DNA of 64,000 nt from Syncephalis fuscata (Eukaryota > Zoopagomycota > Zoopagomycetes > Zoopagales > Piptocephalidaceae): contig JAHLTZ010000022.1 of assembly GCA_025786725.1 (NCBI GenBank), positions 1 through 64,000 of the forward strand, written 5' to 3'. The notes under the pieces were generated by a model. That model made no database searches and was not told the DNA's origin. It saw nothing but the letters and a program-made list of their open reading frames with translations. Of this stretch, positions 1-11,718 are shown in pieces. A program made the position numbers and the translations under genes. Every line of letters begins with the position of its first letter. Position 1 is the stretch's first letter.

Positions 1-1
1 T

Positions 2-1500
2 ATATTATGGATTCTAGGAGCACAGCCACCTAGAAATACTATTAATCAATCTATCACCACCACCACCACTACTGCTCAGTCCAATGATAATGTTATCAAT
101 ACATGGCCATATCAACAAGCAGAGTATTGGATTGCTCGTGGTAAATTTGAAGAAGCATGTGGAGAGATTACTGAAGCTTTCCATGTATACGATGAAGCTG
201 CCAAAGTCTTACCTGCCAACTCTATTATTTTTCAACAAGCGTTACAAGAATTTACCGACAGAATGGCACGAAGTGGTATGTAGATAGTAGATAGTATTAT
301 GATTGTTTATTAATATACCAAAAGGTCTTCATAATGAGAAGAATAAGCCCAGAATACTTTATTCACAAGCTGATATTAGTAATGCATCTGAAATAAAAAC
401 AAGACGTCATCGATTAATAGCAGAATTGGAAGCGGTATTTGGTAAACAGTATCGTTCAACGACAACGAAAACAACAATAACAACAATAACAACAAATATG
501 GTAAATACTTCATATCATCTTAATCCCATTTATGATATGTCACCGCCTATGATTATTCGCTGTATACAACCTGAACCGGAAAAGACAACAACTGAATTAA
601 CGACTGAACCCACTGTACAAACTTTATTACCAGCCGATACTTCTAGTTATACGAATTCATCGCAGTCTAGACTTGAAAAGAAACGTTTAGCACAAGCAAG
701 TGATGATGGTCAATTACCAACTGCTACACTTGAAGCATTGTCACTGATTTCAGATGATAGCCAATCTAGTGATTCAGACGAAGAAGTATCACCAGAACAG
801 ACTATTAATATAATAACAGTTATTGATACAACTGCAAATCAATTGCTTGATAAACAAGAGTCTAGCAATAATGGAGATCAATATGATGAAGGCGATGAAA
901 AATCTGCCATTCAATCAATACAAAAAACACCAGAGAAGACGGGCACACGCCGACGACCTAGAACACCTGAAGAGACCAGTCCGAATGATCGACCATCGCG
1001 ACGTATTCGATCCATGGGCCATCAAGCTAAATCAGATGATATTGATCCAATTATAAGTACATTTACGGCACTAACACCAATACGAGCATCCAAAATACAA
1101 CAATCAGGTGAGTTGACAAATAGGTTATGATAAACTGCGTTATTGATTGTTTATTAGAATTTGGTGTTAATATGGTTATATCCCCCGTACGTCGCTCAAT
1201 AAGATTATTGCCAAAAGATATTGAGTTGGCTGCAACAACAAATGAACCTGCTGATACTGCTGAACCAAGCCCTGCTCCATTAACTTCAAAAGCAGCGGAT
1301 GAACAGCGTCTTGCCCAATTATTACGTGAACAAGGCTTTGCCTATTTACCTAATAAAGTAAGTAATCATAGGGATCGAATGGAATCGAATGGAATATTAA
1401 TATGATTATTGATTAGGCTTTATCATTGTCAACAGCCAAGGTAGATGTTGTACCATCGCCATCAGCGTCGTCTACAACGGCCGAATCATCTCGACAATAA
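2..1500 (+). CDS. 5'-truncated hypothetical protein, possibly CKAP2-like C-terminus
   Basis: The gene enters from the left edge, so its start is missing. I read four exons: 2-275, 325-1107, 1158-1357 and 1417-1500, with donors GTATGT, GTGAGT and GTAAGT and frames that join cleanly to a TAA at 1498-1500. The first exon has a helical repeat-like stretch (YWIARGKFEEACGEITEAFH). The second is long, Ser/Thr/Glu-rich and low in complexity. The third carries VRRSIRL followed about 40 residues later by FAYLPNK. The combination of an RRSxRL motif and a YxPNK motif near the C-terminus reminded me of cytoskeleton-associated protein 2 (CKAP2), a mitotic spindle protein, but this is recollection of a motif, not an alignment. 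Product otherwise unknown. An AATAAA-like signal lies near 1545. Confidence 0.55.
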
Positions 1501-1731
1501 CTAGGCGTGAATATACGTATACGTATAGCAAATATAAGTTTTTTAAATAAAATATTCTATCTGTATCTATAATCTATTGTATTCCCTATTGCCATTGATA
1601 CTACATCAATACGAAAGATATGTAACAAACTGCTATTTTTACAAGTTAGATAGAATGATTTATGAGCAGAAAAATGTTTAATTATTATTAAATATTATAT
1701 AGTAAATATTTATGAAAGACTAAGTTGACTA

Positions 1732-2272
1732 TTTACCTACTCCCCTCATAGGCTGCAAATCTTTTTGCGCGATCAATTGTAACGATTTAAATAGTTGGCG
1801 AGTGGATTGAATTGATTTGTGTTTAAATGATCATCCACAATAAATATTAATGTAATGTAATAGCATTATCATTTTATAAAATATAATTGATTGTAACAGA
1901 ACATTGTATCAGTAATTGTACGTAGTAAAAACAACAACAATTGCGGAATGATATGGAATCGCGATCAATGGCTTTATTAATATTCGATCAACTTTTCTAC
2001 ACATGGCCAACAACAACAATGATCAGCCTCAAATGTTTCAAATAAATCAAATAGTGTGTTGCATTCTTTATTTAAATGTTTAAAATTATTACTGATACAA
2101 TGTTCTGTTACAATCAACTATATTTTATGGAATGATAATGTTATTATATTACATTGATATTTATTGTGGATGATCATTTAAACACAAATCAATTCAATCA
2201 ACTCGCCAACTATTTAAATCGTTACAATTGATCGCGCAAAAAGATTTGCAGCCTATGAGGGGATTAGGTAAA
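1732..2272. mobile_element. 541-bp palindromic MITE with ~185-bp terminal inverted repeats
   Basis: Bases 1732-1916 and 2087-2272 are near-perfect reverse complements (outer ends TTTACCTACTCCCCTCATAG and, inverted, TTTACCTAATCCCCTCATAG), enclosing a ~170-bp centre without a coding frame. The element is flanked on both sides by TA (1730-1731 and 2273-2274), the target duplication typical of Tc1/mariner-type transposons. Long arms, small size and lack of a transposase make it a non-autonomous, fold-back MITE. It lies between the 3' ends of two convergent genes. The arms differ at only a few positions, so insertion is fairly recent. Confidence 0.8.
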
Positions 2273-2274
2273 TA

Positions 2275-2921
2275 TTAGTTAAAAATAAACGAATACAGTA
2301 CTGCAAACAAAGCATTCTAACAAACGGATTTATAAATAGCACATTTTATATGTAGTTATAATATATCAATACAGCTATGAGCTGATTAGGCGGATGAATA
2401 CATACACTAATAATCAATGACAGGTAGAAGAAAACTAAATATATTTGTATGAAATGATAAGTGATAATAATTGATGCTTAAAGTAAGCCGACAAATGGTA
2501 TTGTAAAGAATGCTATACCAAAAAAATAAAAGCCATACAATCTATTTAAGTTTCGTTCAAAATTTCATAAAAACTTTTGATTTTTTTTCAAAATGCTACT
2601 TCATCAACAAACGAATGAAAATTCTTAAAAAAAGTGAATTGAGCAGGATGTTGTTATAAAGAAATGGTGAGAATGAAACTGGAAAGCATGATGTTTGTGT
2701 ATGTGTGTATGTGTATGTATATGTATGTGTCTAGTTACTAACAAAAAAAAGATAAAAATGGCTAGTCGTAAAAAAAGTAGTAATAGACAGACAGACAAAC
2801 AAACAAACAGACAAACAAGTAAACATACAAACAAACAGACAACAAGTAATAGCGATAAAAAATAGAAAAGCGAATGAAGAAAAAAAGTGAACAAATTAAT
2901 CATGTCCAGTTTTCATGCTTG
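2275..2921. other. Convergent intergenic region with simple repeats
   Basis: AT-rich 3' flank of the bZIP gene. It contains a TGTGTATG-type repeat (about 2695-2730) and an ACAAACAG-type repeat (about 2785-2845). The small open frame on the minus strand here is repeat translation, not a gene. Confidence 0.6.
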
Positions 2922-5473
2922 TCATTGGAATGAGGTAATATGTGACGATGTATCGGATGTTAATTCAGCCTTGATAGGCATAGCAGAATTACCACCTAAC
3001 ATGGATATCGAAGAGGGTGGGGACGACGACGACGACGAAGGCAGCACTGATTGAGAAGGTGCTTGGACCATATCTAATTCAGGAAATGGTAATACTGGTG
3101 CAGGTGGATGAATTAAATCCTCGTCGATGTCAGCTGGTTCGCTCTCTAACAGCTCTTCTACCATCTTTGTATCCGCTAATAGCCGTGATAGCGAGGATGG
3201 CATTGCTGTATCAGTGGTGGCCTTGTCATCGTTATCTGTAATACTACCACTGTCGCTAGGCCTATTGCTTTCTTCTTTAACGCTGTTACTGGCCTGGCTG
3301 CGTAGTTGGTTATTCTCTTGATAAAGCGCTTTTGCCAACTCTTGTAGTCGCTTTACTTGGCCACGTCGTTCGGCCAAACGCTGCTGAGCAAATACAAGTA
3401 CGCGCGACTTATACTCAAGCTCTTTCATATAGCGTTCTTTACGCTGACGGAAAGCACGCTGTGCTGCACGGTTCTGTGCCGCACGGCGTGCAGACGCTGA
3501 ACTAATAGGTGGGGAGGCATTGTTCGGTGGTAAAAGTGAGCCAGACTGTGACGGCGTCAGCGGCTGATACTGCGGCCGAGTCGGCTGGAATGATAGTGTA
3601 GACGAAGTGGGCGTTGTAGCGGGCATCATACGATGGAAAGCGGGATCACGAGCATAAAGTCTATTCGAATCGTCAGAATGTTGACCGTGGATGTTAAGTG
3701 GTATAGGCCTTGGAGATACTGAAGGCATTAGACCACTCATGGTCATTTCAGCCGCAGACGTGGCTGCAGGCGCAAGCATTGATGCCGGTCGTTTACTTGG
3801 TATCATGCTGGTGCCATTGTTGCCAATGGCCGATGGATGCATGGGTGGCGATGGTGATTTACCGCCAAATGAGGCTGTTCGTTGTCGGCGCGACACGTGC
3901 TGATGGTCCTCAACTCGGAATGTTGTATATGTCGATGAAGAATGCATCGAATGACCCGAGTCGCCACCTGGCCCATTACCTATCATAGACGATGGATGAT
4001 TGGCGCCATCTATAAATATACAGTTATTATTACATCATATTATAGTAAATTAGTAAATAAATATATAATTACATAATACAGCCTATTAAAAGCCAGTGTA
4101 TTCATTTCACCTCTCCTTGCTCTATTAAGGTAACTTACATGGTACAGAGGTGGTATGACTGTAGCCTTCAGCGTTCATAGGCCGTGTCACGTGTGATGGT
4201 GGTGCTGGAGCAGCTGTAGGTGGAGCAGCTGTGGCAGCAGTTGTATTGGTGGCAGTTGTGTCATGTGGGTGATTAGGTCCATAGTGGGAATAGTTAGATC
4301 TGGCATTTGGAGGTGCATCCAAAGGCGGTCTTGCAGACGAGAAAGGTGATGATGTGCGTGTGCCGCATAGGTGCCCTGTTGCATATAAGCATTTTGATAA
4401 CGGCGATCATGATGATCGCGATAATAATTAGCGTCATGCTGGCTGCTATTCATTGATGAAGGGGTGCCATTGTAAGGCATCGATGAATGAACCGATCCTC
4501 CCATGTAAGACGGTGGATGTGGATAATTATTACCATGCGAAGAAGCATGTGTGTGCTGAGGTGGGCCGTATGGATTATGAGAATGCGGGATGGAGCCATT
4601 TAACGAATCTGCAGAAACAGGAGCATGCTCATACGATGCAGTAAAAGAAGATCTTCTTGCAGCTGCAGTAATTGTAGTATTAGCACCTGCTGTGGTACCG
4701 TTGCTATTATTGCTATTATTGCTATTGTTATCATTATTGTTAGTATTACATAATGATGAGTATGACGATGTTGATTCATATCGTGTCCGTTCATAGCTGT
4801 TCAGCTGCTGTACAGTAGACATGGCAGCATTTCTGGGCGGCGATAAGCTTTGGTGCCGGCAACATGGACCGGTGCATCCAGGAGAGCCACTATGGTGTGC
4901 ATTTCTTGGGTCATCCGGTGACCATCGACGGCTACTCATTAGATTAGATGATGCGTTACCATGGGCTGTTGGCGCAAATGTATCATTCGAAGGCATGGCA
5001 CTTCCCGATGTAGTATTATGGGATGAATACCATCGTTCACTATTGCCATAGGCACTATTGTTTGTGTTATTACCACGTAAAGGTGCCGTTTCAGTCGGTG
5101 TCATATTGGCGGCGACCATGACACTATTTGAAGCCGACGCAATGGTAGATGGAACTGCAGATGTAGTCAGAGCAGCGGAGGCTCAGACACCATCCTAGAA
5201 AGGTTGTATGAATAGTAGTGTTCGGGGGGACTCGGATGATTCGGCGCTTTTGTTGATGTTGGCGATAACAAGAAGTATCTGTTGAAATATCCCGGTGATC
5301 GTCACTTGACTTGATCGACACAGGTGGCGATGGCCGTTGAGTGTCTGTAACCGATATACGCGATGTTGAATGTTGGACTAAGTTTGAAAAGTCGCTATGA
5401 CCGACGCTATTGCACGCCGCCTGATGGACGGAAGATACAGCTAGCGCGTTGTTATGCTTACTGGGTGATACCA
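2922..5473 (-). CDS. bZIP transcription factor (AP-1/Pap1-like basic region)
   Basis: The last exon (4009-2922) encodes an unmistakable basic leucine zipper. The basic region ARRAAQNRAAQRAFRQRKE has the NxxAQxxFR signature of fungal AP-1-like factors and is followed by a heptad-type coiled coil (about 3260-3480). The rest is Ser/Pro/His/Asn-rich. The intron 4138-4010 has a GTAAGT donor and TTATAG acceptor. I place the start at 5473, but between there and 4139 the frame breaks three times (near 5300, 5178 and 4358), each repaired by one extra base. Between the breaks the text is plausible low-complexity regulator sequence. No C-terminal Cys-rich redox domain of Yap1 type is visible, so an oxidative-stress role cannot be claimed. 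A nuclear DNA-binding regulator is secure; the N-terminal half is provisional. Confidence 0.82.
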
Positions 5474-5480
5474 TGACCAA

Positions 5481-8400
5481 GGGGCGCGACTGGCCTTTGG
5501 ATAAAGTAACACCAAGAGTAGAGCGATAACAAAAAAGTAATCACTACGTGCACCTAAACTATAAGAAAGTGCAATTGCGTAAGTTGTCGTTGTTGTGGTC
5601 GTTATTAAGCCACCCGCAAATTAAAACGCAGCAGATAAGAGTCCAAATTGGTAGATATATAGACTGCACTGTAGCACGCTTGCGCTTTTTTTGAATGTAT
5701 ACACGCCAGTAAAATAAAACAAATAGCTAAGCGAACAAACAAACGAGCAAATAAAAGATAGAGTATCGTGCTGGTTGAGCAGAACACAAGCGTGTTTACG
5801 TGAACAATAAATCGTTTTTGAAAATAGACGCTGAGTAGTTATATGTGCACAACGATGACGAAATACACCGACTATGGATGGAAAAATAGGGGAACGTAAC
5901 CAGTCAAGGACTGCAGGCACTGGCGGCTAGTAGAAAGAAAGAGAAAGTCGACTGCAGTCGGTGGGTGTGTATTATAAGTTGAACTAAATAACAATGTGTG
6001 ATTGCTTACACGGACTACACAAGCACCACTGAGAGAGAAGAGGCCATCGGCCATAGGAAGTCAATTCAATGCACAGAAAAAGAAAGCCGGTAGGCCGAGA
6101 AGGCCAGCATCCTTTACAATGTGCAAGAGTGTCGTAGGCCTGCCTGCATGTAGTACGCCACTTGACACAAGACAGAATAAGGCATGGCGTGCATGATGGA
6201 CTGCAAGTAGCTGACAAACCAGTCCACGGCTGCTTATCTTAGAAATAAAACCATCGATTGACGGGCACTCTTAAGTATGTGCTGTTGTAGGGAACATAGT
6301 ATTACTTGAAAATGTGTTGTTTCATTGTTACCGCCACACACAAACAAGGGGATTTCATTAACAAAAAAGCGAGAAAAGAGGGAGTCCAAATGGCATCAAT
6401 TCAAATTAGTGGCGCCGACAGCAGCGGTTGCAGTTGCAGCAGCAGCCAGCAACGGATACTGCAGTTACTGCAGCTGTAACAACGGTCGTATAATCATAAC
6501 AATAGATGCATGCCCACACGCTTGGCCGAAAACGGGTTTAATCATTTACATAGAGAACAGGTAATCGATGGTCATGGGCCAGATCCATATAGTTCCGAAT
6601 TTCCATCATATCAAACAAATACCGAGGTTTGATGCACAGTAAACATTTTGGAACAAAGCAGGAGCAAAAATGACAAAGAGATTAGTGATGCCGTGCATAA
6701 AGAAGGAAAATGGGCCTAGTCAAGTGCTTGTACGTCAATTACAGAGCACAAATTGAATAGTAATGAAGCAAGTTGATTAATAAGTGCACAATAAGTACTC
6801 TAATAGGACTTTATGATAATAAATTCAACTAAGTTATAATCAATACTAAACGATATATTCATTACTGGCTATATTTTGTGAATAATAATAATAAATAGCG
6901 CGTATATAAGTTGTAATATATATTATGTATGTATATGAATACATCAATAAATAAACATATAAGCATCAAGATAGATAGAACATATATAAACACATATATA
7001 AATACATAGATACATAGATACATAGATACATAAATACATAGATACATAAATAATATATATATAGTATAGCAATACTCTACCGTATTCGCTTGTTGCATTA
7101 TATCATCTGTTCTCTATTAAAAATACCACCCAATTCTACTTACTGTAACTACTTGAAAATGTTATCTAATAAATACTAAATAAAATAGAAACAAAGCTAG
7201 ATGAAAAGTACTAACGTGTTATGGAAAAAGTGCTGGAGAAAGCAACTAGGGCCTTGTACGAGTGCTATGAGACTTTTGTCTGCAGCTAAAAATGCAACTC
7301 GTGGCAACAAGTCGCGCTAATAAAACAGTATTTTATACTGGTTAATAGCAACAAAGAATGCAATACTATCACGACTAGTATACTGTTCGCAATATTACTG
7401 CAGCTTTACGAAACAAAAAAAATAGAAACGAACTAGTAGCAAGCAAAGAACGGATATAAGGTTAACTAGTAAGTAGTAAGCAAATAAATGGGATGAATGA
7501 AGCGATAGTGAGCGATAAATAAAAGAGATGGATAGAAAAATGAATTGATGAAGGTGCGTATAAATTGAGTGGATAGTAGCTGTGTCTTTAAGGAATGAAA
7601 TAATGGAATAATAGTGTGTGTAAGCAAGTGTGGATGTGTGTGTAGCAGTAGTATAATCTTATGTGTTTAATAAAAAGTTATAAAGCAACTGTAAATGTGT
7701 AGAAGAATAATAAATGAAAGAAATGCAAATTTAATGTTGTGTGCATCACACTAATAACTATTATTTGGCCGTGTCTCCTCTCTGTTTGCGATCCTGATCA
7801 TGTTCCGATTTCTATTTTCTACGTTTAGTGATAGCCAATTCGGGGAATTCGTTTCCGCTAGCAACACAAGGCTAAGTAGCAAGTGAGACTTAGCTTGTGA
7901 CCAAGCATTAGGAAAACAACTCGTGGTATCGGAGGCCCAATGGCATTTTTAACATGAAAATAAGCATAAGGCAGTTGTCGTAGCTACTAGCATTAGCAAC
8001 TGCTGCAGTAAGATTAGGAGTAGCAGCGGCAGCAATAGTAGTAGTGGCAGCAGCAACAATAATAACAATAATAACAATAATAACAATAATAGTAATAATA
8101 TCATCATTATCCGTTTAACACACCATGCGAATATCATGGCGGCTTATTGGTTCACCACGTGTGTACCCCTTCGCATTTCCTCAACCCAAATTGATCGAAA
8201 TAGTCTGGCCCGACACGCGCGCACCATTATATGGTACTATACGCGGTTTATCTGTCTGGCGACCAATATACTCATCAATTCTTAATATGTCTCTTGTTGT
8301 TAAGCTAACCCGTACTTTGGATCGCTAATACTGGATATGTAAAAAATTTTTATTATTACATCGTTTAGAACCCCGTGTCTACTCCTTGTTCATCAAAGCT

Positions 8401-11400
8401 TACAAATCAATTGGCCATCAGTAACTTGAAGGCCTAGACTCGGATCGGTTATACACACACACACACCAGCAAGATGTGCGGCCACAGCATAACACACACA
8501 GTCTACCTTTGCAAGAGCTTGAAGGTGGTAATGGATAGCAACCAGCATACGCCTTGCATCTATTGGTGTACAGGCATGGCTCGGCATTACGGTACCACCG
8601 GACGAATATTTACGCGCTCACCGGGATTTAAAGAATGTCGTCAGTAATGGTAATTAGTATAGATTCTCACGTGGTTTCGGTAAACTCGCTGACACAACTG
8701 CTAAGTAATATTGTGCGAGATGTGTCAGCAATGTTGCATCTATACGTTTGAGGCTTATGCATGTAAAAAATGGTTTCATTGACAATGGTTTATCCTTTAC
8801 CCTGCTGCAGTGTAAACAAGGGGTGGAAGGAGGAGGAGGATGAGGAAGCGATGGAAGGGGATGAAGGCCAATAAGACCGAATATCTGAACGATAAAACAC
8901 GCGAATAAGCAAGTAGAACAAATAAAAATAGCCTTATTACTGGCTAGATGGATAGATGGATAGGCACACGCACATAGGTAGACAGATAGACAAGTACATT
9001 GTGTTAGACAAAACTACAGTCCTTGTAATGCTAATTGCTGATTGGTACAAACAATGATCTTGGCATCTGTTCTAAAAAGAATTGTCGCCTATTCCGATAA
9101 TAGAGACCGGTTGTTATGATACTCTTCTTTTATCGTGTATTCCATAACATCACTGACTACGAAAATAGCTATCTAGCTAACCGCCAACAATAAATACACC
9201 TACAGTTAAGGCAGTCAAGGCACCAATCGTTAAAGGCATCACTTCTCGCCTCTAGCAGGCCTGGTTGTGGATTTGACGCCATTATTAGCATTATCTACTA
9301 ATGATTCAGTTGTAATGCAGCATGATGCATGCAGCACTGCTCTACAAACCGGCCAGCCTCTTCCATAAGCCGGTAGATTACAGATTTGGGGAACGGAAAA
9401 CACACCCAGCTATTCTCTATAGAATTCCAATGTCACCACACAATTTGTTTGTTTGGAACAAGTTTTTCCGAAAAGCTGTTTTGCAAGTGCGACTTGATTT
9501 AGGCGGCAATTGACACGAGAGCTACTGTACAGAAATGTTTTTGGCCCGATTAGGACATGTTGATGGTACAGTAGCACTGGTGGAAAGTTCCCCACTTTTT
9601 GCAACTACATTTGTTTCTATAGAAAGAAACGAGCAATTAACGACAAAGCCACGTCTTTTCTCCTTTACCCTGATCGTCATGTGAACTATTATGGGGAAGT
9701 ATTTGTGTGGTGGGAAGGCTTACGTGTATAATCTAAGATCTATAATTACTATTATACAAAATAGTACATGTATTGTATATATATGTGTGTGTGTATTTTA
9801 TGTGCATGTGTATATTTGTGTGTGTGTACGTATTCGTATGTATATGCGTGTGCGTGTGCATTTGTGTATATGCGCGTGTGTATATATTTGTGTGTAAATT
9901 ATATGCATCGGAAGCAATATCGCCCAACAAATATCGCCGCCCTACTAATTTTGTTTTCTTTTTAATTGTCTATTATGGCAATTCAACCTTGATCGATTAT
10001 AATGAAAATATTGGCGGTGGTCAATCTCATTGCTGTACTTTCTTGATCACTTAATCGAGTCTGAGATTTCTAGCGTTATATTGTCTGAATTGAATAAGCA
10101 TTACATTTTATTATCACCAGAATGGAGCTATTATACCCCGACTCTATATCTTTTATTTACCCATTTCACCGCCTTTTTCTTATTGCTATTTTATCGTTTC
10201 ATTTCTTTTAATTATTCTATTTGGTAATATATTATATGTTAAGCCGAATATATCAATATAAATAAGGAAATTTGGAAAAATGTTTTGTTTTTAAATTTAA
10301 AAATAACTAATAAATATTTATATTTAAATTATGTTTGTTTTTTATTGCACCTCGCTTTTTGTAATGGAGTTCACCACCGACTGAATACTCTTTAATAAAC
10401 GCTTTCTTTTTATGATATCTATTCATTATTAGTATGTATTTTTTTCAATAAAAACATTTATTTCAGCATAATTAGTGCTAATTTTACATAGCATATTTTG
10501 TATTGTATTTTTTAAGTTGTATTTGCCACAAGTATATCATTAAAAGTCTTTTAACAAATAAACCACGATTAGCATTGCTGTTAATATTAATACAATCAAC
10601 TAAATTATGTAAATAGCAGTTTTAAATTAAATTCGTTGCATTTATTGTGATTAACTTTTTTCCATCAGGGATTTTTAGCTTTTTAGCTCTTATTATTCAA
10701 CATTATTATAAATACATAATACTATAATCAATAATAATAAAAATGCCTTTCATAATCGAATTCATTTTAGATTGTTATCAGAATTTATACAGTTACAAAT
10801 TTGTTATAAGTTAAAGTCGTTTGATAATAATAATAATTGATTAAACTAATATTAAAACATTTGCTAAACTATTTCTTCTATCTCTTCCTCTTCTTTAGTT
10901 ATTTGGTTAAAGTTGCATTATTTTATTATTACTGTCGTAGCAATGTCATTCTTTTTTATCGAATCAAAGCAGATCAAGTTTTGTAATAAAAATAATAGCA
11001 TCTATTAAGCCATTACAATTGTTAATGTATATTAAATAATTAAATACGTGCTTACCTTAATACTTTTACTTGTTGGCATTGTAATGATGTTGCTATATTC
11101 TTAAATGTAAAACCAAAGAGATACAAGTCTAAACCCATCAACGACAATCCTCAGCTCTTTAACACTGTCAAATATAGCTTTTTAGATAGTCTAGTGGACA
11201 TTTATATATATATTCTTAATAAAAAAATTCAATAGTTTAGTAATTTTATTTATGCTTATTTGAAACCGTAGTTTATTATGGAATTTTCAAAAACAAATTA
11301 AAAACGGTGCATTTTTAAAATTCCCCATTCAATAATTACTAGAATAAATAAGTAGACACTTATTAATTAATTAATAATGTATTATTGCAGCTATTATTTT

Positions 11401-11718
11401 AATTAACACAACTACTAGACTTTTATTCCTGTAACAATCTATTGCATAAAATGATAAGCACCCGCCCCTTTCCTTTACGGCGCGATAAACAATATTACAA
11501 CAACGCTTTTTGTTTATTTTGAATGGTTTCCTGGCCATAGACTTGTTTAATAGTGGCCGTAATAGTTGGTAACTTCTTTCTTTTCTACTCTATACTCCAT
11601 TTGTGCGTTGTTTGTATCTGTCCCCACAGTATAAACCGTCTTGGTTCTAAATACTATATTCATCACTACACTTTATTCACTTTCTCTACTGCTTTATTAA
11701 CACAATGTACAAACGAAA
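5481..11718. other. 6.2-kb gene-poor region upstream of the bZIP gene
   Basis: No open frame here has domain-like content or a credible intron pattern. It holds several simple repeats: ATACATAGATAC tetranucleotides (about 6990-7050), AATAATAAC/GCAGCA tracts (about 7990-8105), a CA run (8453-8466) and an alternating TG/TA tract (about 9775-9895). The bZIP-proximal half is less AT-rich than the rest and could be a long promoter or 5' leader; 10200-11500 is very AT-rich. The ATG-initiated frame at 8125-8328 (67 codons) is the only mildly plausible small ORF, and I see no support for it. Confidence 0.5.

Noticed and set aside
303-1130. Independent gene starting at 303
   Set aside because: The start is a TTG inside an intron; the frame is exon 2 of the truncated gene and joins neatly to exons on both sides.
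4453-5051. Plus-strand ORFs opposite the bZIP gene
   Set aside because: Shadow frames of a low-complexity minus-strand coding region; no splice signals on the plus strand.
6862-7098. Ile/Tyr-rich minus-strand ORF
   Set aside because: Translation of ATACATAGATAC tetranucleotide repeats.
9691-10054. Cys/Val-rich ORFs on both strands
   Set aside because: Translations of an alternating TG/TA microsatellite.
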